Of a stretch of DNA of 64,000 nucleotides, positions 60,626 through 64,000 are shown one piece after another. The notes under the pieces are model-generated. The model saw nothing but the letters and a program-made list of their open reading frames with translations, ran no database searches and was not told where the DNA came from. The stretch lies in the NCBI GenBank assembly GCA_003254925.1, contig QANZ01030731.1, positions 1-64,000 of the forward strand, read 5' to 3'. The DNA comes from Chamaecrista fasciculata. Lineage: Eukaryota; Streptophyta; Magnoliopsida; Fabales; Fabaceae. The position numbers were made by a program, and so were the translations under genes. Positions within the stretch are counted from its first letter, which is position 1. The number at the start of each line of letters is the position of its first letter.

Positions 60626-62330
60626 TAATTACTGTGCTGGGTAGTCCAAGCTTTCCCTTTGCACAATTGCACGTTATCTGTGCGCCACACAACACAAGAA
60701 AAATCCCTCAACATGCCACATTAAATCATTCAATCTTGTCATTCATATATATATATATATATATAATTATATATTATATATTACATAGTGATTAGTGAAA
60801 TAACTTTACTTAACCAAATTAAAGTCATGTGGCACCTTATTATCTAGTTGAAAAGTTGGGTGAGAGTTATAATGGATGTTTCTTTCACTCTTATTTTTGG
60901 TTCACAATTTTCCAACATGAAGCAAATCTTGCTTTATCCATCATCATCTATTATATTATCTTTGCTTTTCGTCAAAATGGCTACTACCTCTTGTTGCTTT
61001 GGAATCTTTTCTCAATTTCTTTTCAGAGTGAAAACCTAAGATCTTATTAGATATTGTTCCAACACTAGCCATCACTTCCAATTAATATGCTCACAACTTT
61101 ATTTTATTTTTTTGGTGTCCATGTCTCAATTCTTGGCCTTCAAAGAAAGATTTTGGATTAGACCTCTCTTGAGGGTATTCATTTCCATCAAGAAAATATG
61201 TTTGTTGGGGAAAAAAGTAAGCCTATGTATGTACAGAACAAAAATTCAGATTCTCAAAATTAAAATCCACAGCTTTTTCTTAGAACAATATTCAGAGTAT
61301 GAATGAATAATCAATATATGGGATTTGAAAAATACCCGGATCTTGATTTTCAAAGCAACATTTATTTTCTCTCTCTCTCTCTCTCTCCTTTTTTTTCACA
61401 AAGATGTTGGCCAATAAATTTAGGCATTCAAAACATAAAATGCCAACTAGCAACACACTTGTTCAACTTGAGGGAACCTGCATGACAGCAATGTAAATTC
61501 TGGAATATTTTAATGTAAGGACATGTTTGGGTTTGGAATAATTCTAACCTTGTCATATCTGAAATGAAATGTCTTTTGTTTGATCCTTTAGTATTCTATA
61601 TAACAGTTCTGATACTATTTTAGGTGATATTTCATATCAGAAAAAAAATTATAGGCCAATGTTATAGAACACTGGAGTGCTAACTGTTCTATGTCTTTCT
61701 CTGCCCTATTTTTTTTTTCTTGGAGAGAGAAAGGCAACACTATAATGCTCTAACACCCTAGTATACTGTATTTTTATAAAAAAAAAAAGAAAGAAAAAAC
61801 CTCAATGCTTTTCAATAATTTTTACATAACAGCACATCTAAACATTTTCTTTGACAATTTACAGTGCTCAAAGCCTCATACTAAGTATAAATTAATCTCA
61901 ACATGTGTATATACGTATATCTCGTAATTAAGAAGAAGGTCTTCAAAAACTGATGGATCTCTATTGGGCAGAAGATAAATTGATGGATCTCTTGATTCTC
62001 GTGGATGTTAACATGTGCATCAAAATTATTCACCATCTCAGTCATGAAGACAAATAGTTATCATGCACAGCTTCGAACACAAGAATAAGGTCCAAATCTA
62101 AGGCATTCAGTTAATCCTAAAGCAATAAAAATACTTGAATAAACATTGAATAACAAGAAGAAAAGTATGACACCAAATTTTTAAATTAATAAACAGGACC
62201 ACAAGTCAAAAATAAATTATGCCTATCAGAAAATATGCTGGTTTCTATGCAGAGAAAAATGGTTCACTTTATGAATACACAATCTAAGCCAGAATAACAA
62301 GGGGTTGGACAACAGAAAATGCACAGTTCA
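60626..62330. other. Non-coding stretch and 3' flank of the PUX-like gene
   Basis: Contains a (TA)n run (about 60748-60766) and a CT run (61371-61386). Short open frames (60829-61050 plus) show no domain. The part nearest 62330 is the 3' UTR side of the minus-strand PUX-like gene. Confidence 0.45.
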
Positions 62331-63726
62331 TTAGAATTTCTGGATGACGACTGAATTTGCCAGTCCTGCTGACTCAATGGATTGATCTTCGCCCGTAAGA
62401 ATCTTAGGGGGAAACCCCATCATCTGAAGTTGATAGTTCCTTGCACCCTCAGGTCTGGATGAGTCGATGAAGGCACGGATATCCCTGATTGTGTGGTGAT
62501 AATTAAAACTTGATATCAAACGGGTTCCATCGGCTAGCCTAATCTGTATTGAGGTTGATGGCAGTGATTGGTCCACAACCAGGGCCGCAGAAGGAGGAGT
62601 CGGAGTGGTGCTTGAAGCTCTGGAGGTAGTAGCGGTTGACTCGGAAGTTGCTGTCGTGGAGCTGCTTCCCAGAGTTCTTCCCACACCCTGAAATGGAACC
62701 TGGGTCTTTTCGGGCTCCTGAAAGTGTCACATAATGCACTTAGTATTTCATATTTATGAATTGGACATGCAAGGATCAAAATATAATCATGTGATTAGTT
62801 AACTATGCAAAACCAAATGAGCAGGGGAGCTTTTCAAACTGCAGTGGTTTTTCAGGATCACAAGAAAAGCAATCGATGAAGTCAAGTGATTTACTTCTGG
62901 TGTCAATGTAAATTAGAGATAGTCAAATCAAACAGGTCAATCAAAAAACTCACCGGACACTTCTCATTCCTCCTTATGAGGTTAACATTAACAGATGACC
63001 TTTTATCTGCAGGTTCAAGCTCTTTTGGACACTCGGACCTTTTGATACTCTGCAATGAAAAAATGATGAAACCATTAATGATACCAAGAAGGATGTCAAG
63101 ACTAAAGAGGATGTGCAACTAATAACAGGCAGTATATTGATGTATACAAAAGCAATTACAAGCCAAAATGAGGGGTGGAACTGCTACCTCCTTCACATTA
63201 GATTTTTTAAATCTTTCAGAAGACTACCGTCAATATATACTAGACCAGTTGACATTGAGAATAAAGAATTTTCAAGTATTGTTTGTAGCAATTGAAATTG
63301 TAACTAAATATTACGAAAACAATACATAATCTTCTGAATAATGCTTATGAGAATCAGATCAAATATTCAAGACTCTTCAACCTGGTTGCTTTGTTTTTTC
63401 CACTTCAACCCTATACAGTCAAAACCTTAATTACTATTACCTCTAAAAATGAGGCATTTTCAGGATCATCCAATCTTCTCAAAGGACCATCATTTACTGT
63501 GAAACCATTAGTCCAAAAAACTATGTTGTGAATTGTTGCCTGAGGTGGCTGAGAAGCAGATTGCACAGGTTCCCCTGAGAGTAATCTGCCAGTTCCAGTA
63601 AAGCTTGTCGCCCTTTGAGGTTCTAGAAGTTGATCAAGAGGCCTTTCTACAGCTCCCAGTTGCCTTGCCTGATTGAAAATTTCATCCACATCATTGCCCT
63701 TGGAAGGATCTTGGACAAGCATTCCA
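62331..63726 (-). CDS. PUX4: PUX4-like SEP/UBX-domain protein, three 3' exons (5' end outside window)
   Basis: On the minus strand the exons are 63726-63441, 63049-62954 and 62717-62331 (stop TAA at 62331-62333), all GT-AG and in phase, giving 255 complete residues. The first holds a linker ([20 protein letters not shown]) and the start of the SEP domain ([16 protein letters not shown]). SEP ends across the short second exon ([16 protein letters not shown]). A Ser/Thr-rich linker leads to a C-terminal UBX domain ([11 protein letters not shown] to SVVIQKF). The UBX loop reads FPP rather than the FPR of many CDC48 binders. The composition fits the short UBA-less PUX3/PUX4 group, adaptors of the CDC48/p97 ATPase. 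The split codon at 63726 shows that at least one more exon lies beyond the right edge. Confidence 0.88.
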
Positions 63727-64000
63727 CTGGACATATAATGTAGAAATGTTGAATACCCAAGGAAAAGTCCCACGTTATAAAATCAACTTAAGACAGATAT
63801 GCCCTTATTTATAATCTTGCAAATTTAAATAAATTAGTCACTTGAATTTGTACATTATGACAAGATTATAACCTTTAGAAGACAGCAACTTTTGATATGC
63901 AAAATACAAAACACACTTATTTTAAAGAAAATAAAAAGGGAATCTGATCCCTATCATTTAATTAAGCATTTTTTTCTTCTATTTCAGTGCAGTCTACAAA
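63727..64000 (-). other. Intron of the PUX-like gene
   Basis: Non-coding sequence upstream of the acceptor (TATATGTCCAG on the minus strand). No further exon is visible before the window ends. Confidence 0.6.

Noticed and set aside
60829..61050. Short plus-strand frames near 61 kb as a small membrane protein
   Set aside because: No conserved motif, AT-rich composition, overlapping frames equally open.

Overview
This window is plant nuclear DNA, most likely from a eudicot with an AT-rich, repeat-rich genome. It holds three intron-containing host genes: an LBD transcription factor, an RD19-type cysteine protease and a PUX-type CDC48 adaptor. Between them lie nested LTR retrotransposons of plant lineages (Athila-like, chromovirus-like and Tat-like Ty3/gypsy; several Ty1/copia), a Helitron-type gene and many hairpin DNA transposons. 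No prokaryotic or organellar gene order is seen. A 294-base N run and five single Ns mark a draft assembly; most of the single Ns sit inside or at the edge of repeats.

Layout. 1-7.1 kb: an open frame of unknown nature, the left end of a Mutator-like hairpin family, then a truncated minus-strand Athila-like element (gag, DLGA protease, FMDD reverse transcriptase, tRNA-Asp primer site, LTR). 7.1-9.4 kb: a 2.27 kb chromovirus-type LTR with its initiator-Met primer site. 9.4-11.0 kb: a gypsy gag fragment joined to a Tat-like LTR. 11.8-22.0 kb (minus): the LBD gene, whose two coding exons are 9.6 kb apart; the intron carries several hairpin elements, including a 1.28 kb near-perfect palindrome, and a non-coding LTR element. 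22.3-26.0 kb: non-coding, with more hairpin elements. 26.0-34.9 kb: a large inverted-repeat DNA element containing a very young copia element (identical LTRs, no recognisable gag) and a 2.18 kb solo LTR; a histone deacetylase-like fragment abuts its right arm. 35-43.2 kb: eroded retroelement sequence with a nested chain copia < chromovirus < copia. 45.0-47.0 kb (plus): the complete four-exon RD19-like protease. 47.4-51.7 kb: two copies of a Helitron-like 5' end, the second continuing into a gene that fuses an RPA-type OB fold to the C-terminal part of a PIF1-like helicase. 52.8-56.1 kb: three hairpin elements with 9-bp target duplications and a tandem duplication. 56-62.3 kb: non-coding with decayed inverted-repeat elements. 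62.3-64.0 kb (minus): the 3' three exons of a PUX4-like gene running off the right edge.

The three host genes are unrelated in function and show no operon-like organisation. The most distinctive signal is a group of long hairpin elements with A/T-rich 9-bp target duplications (Mutator superfamily signature), seven with readable 8-9-bp duplications, one forming a 1.28 kb palindrome inside the transcribed LBD intron. No previously unknown enzymatic system was recognised.
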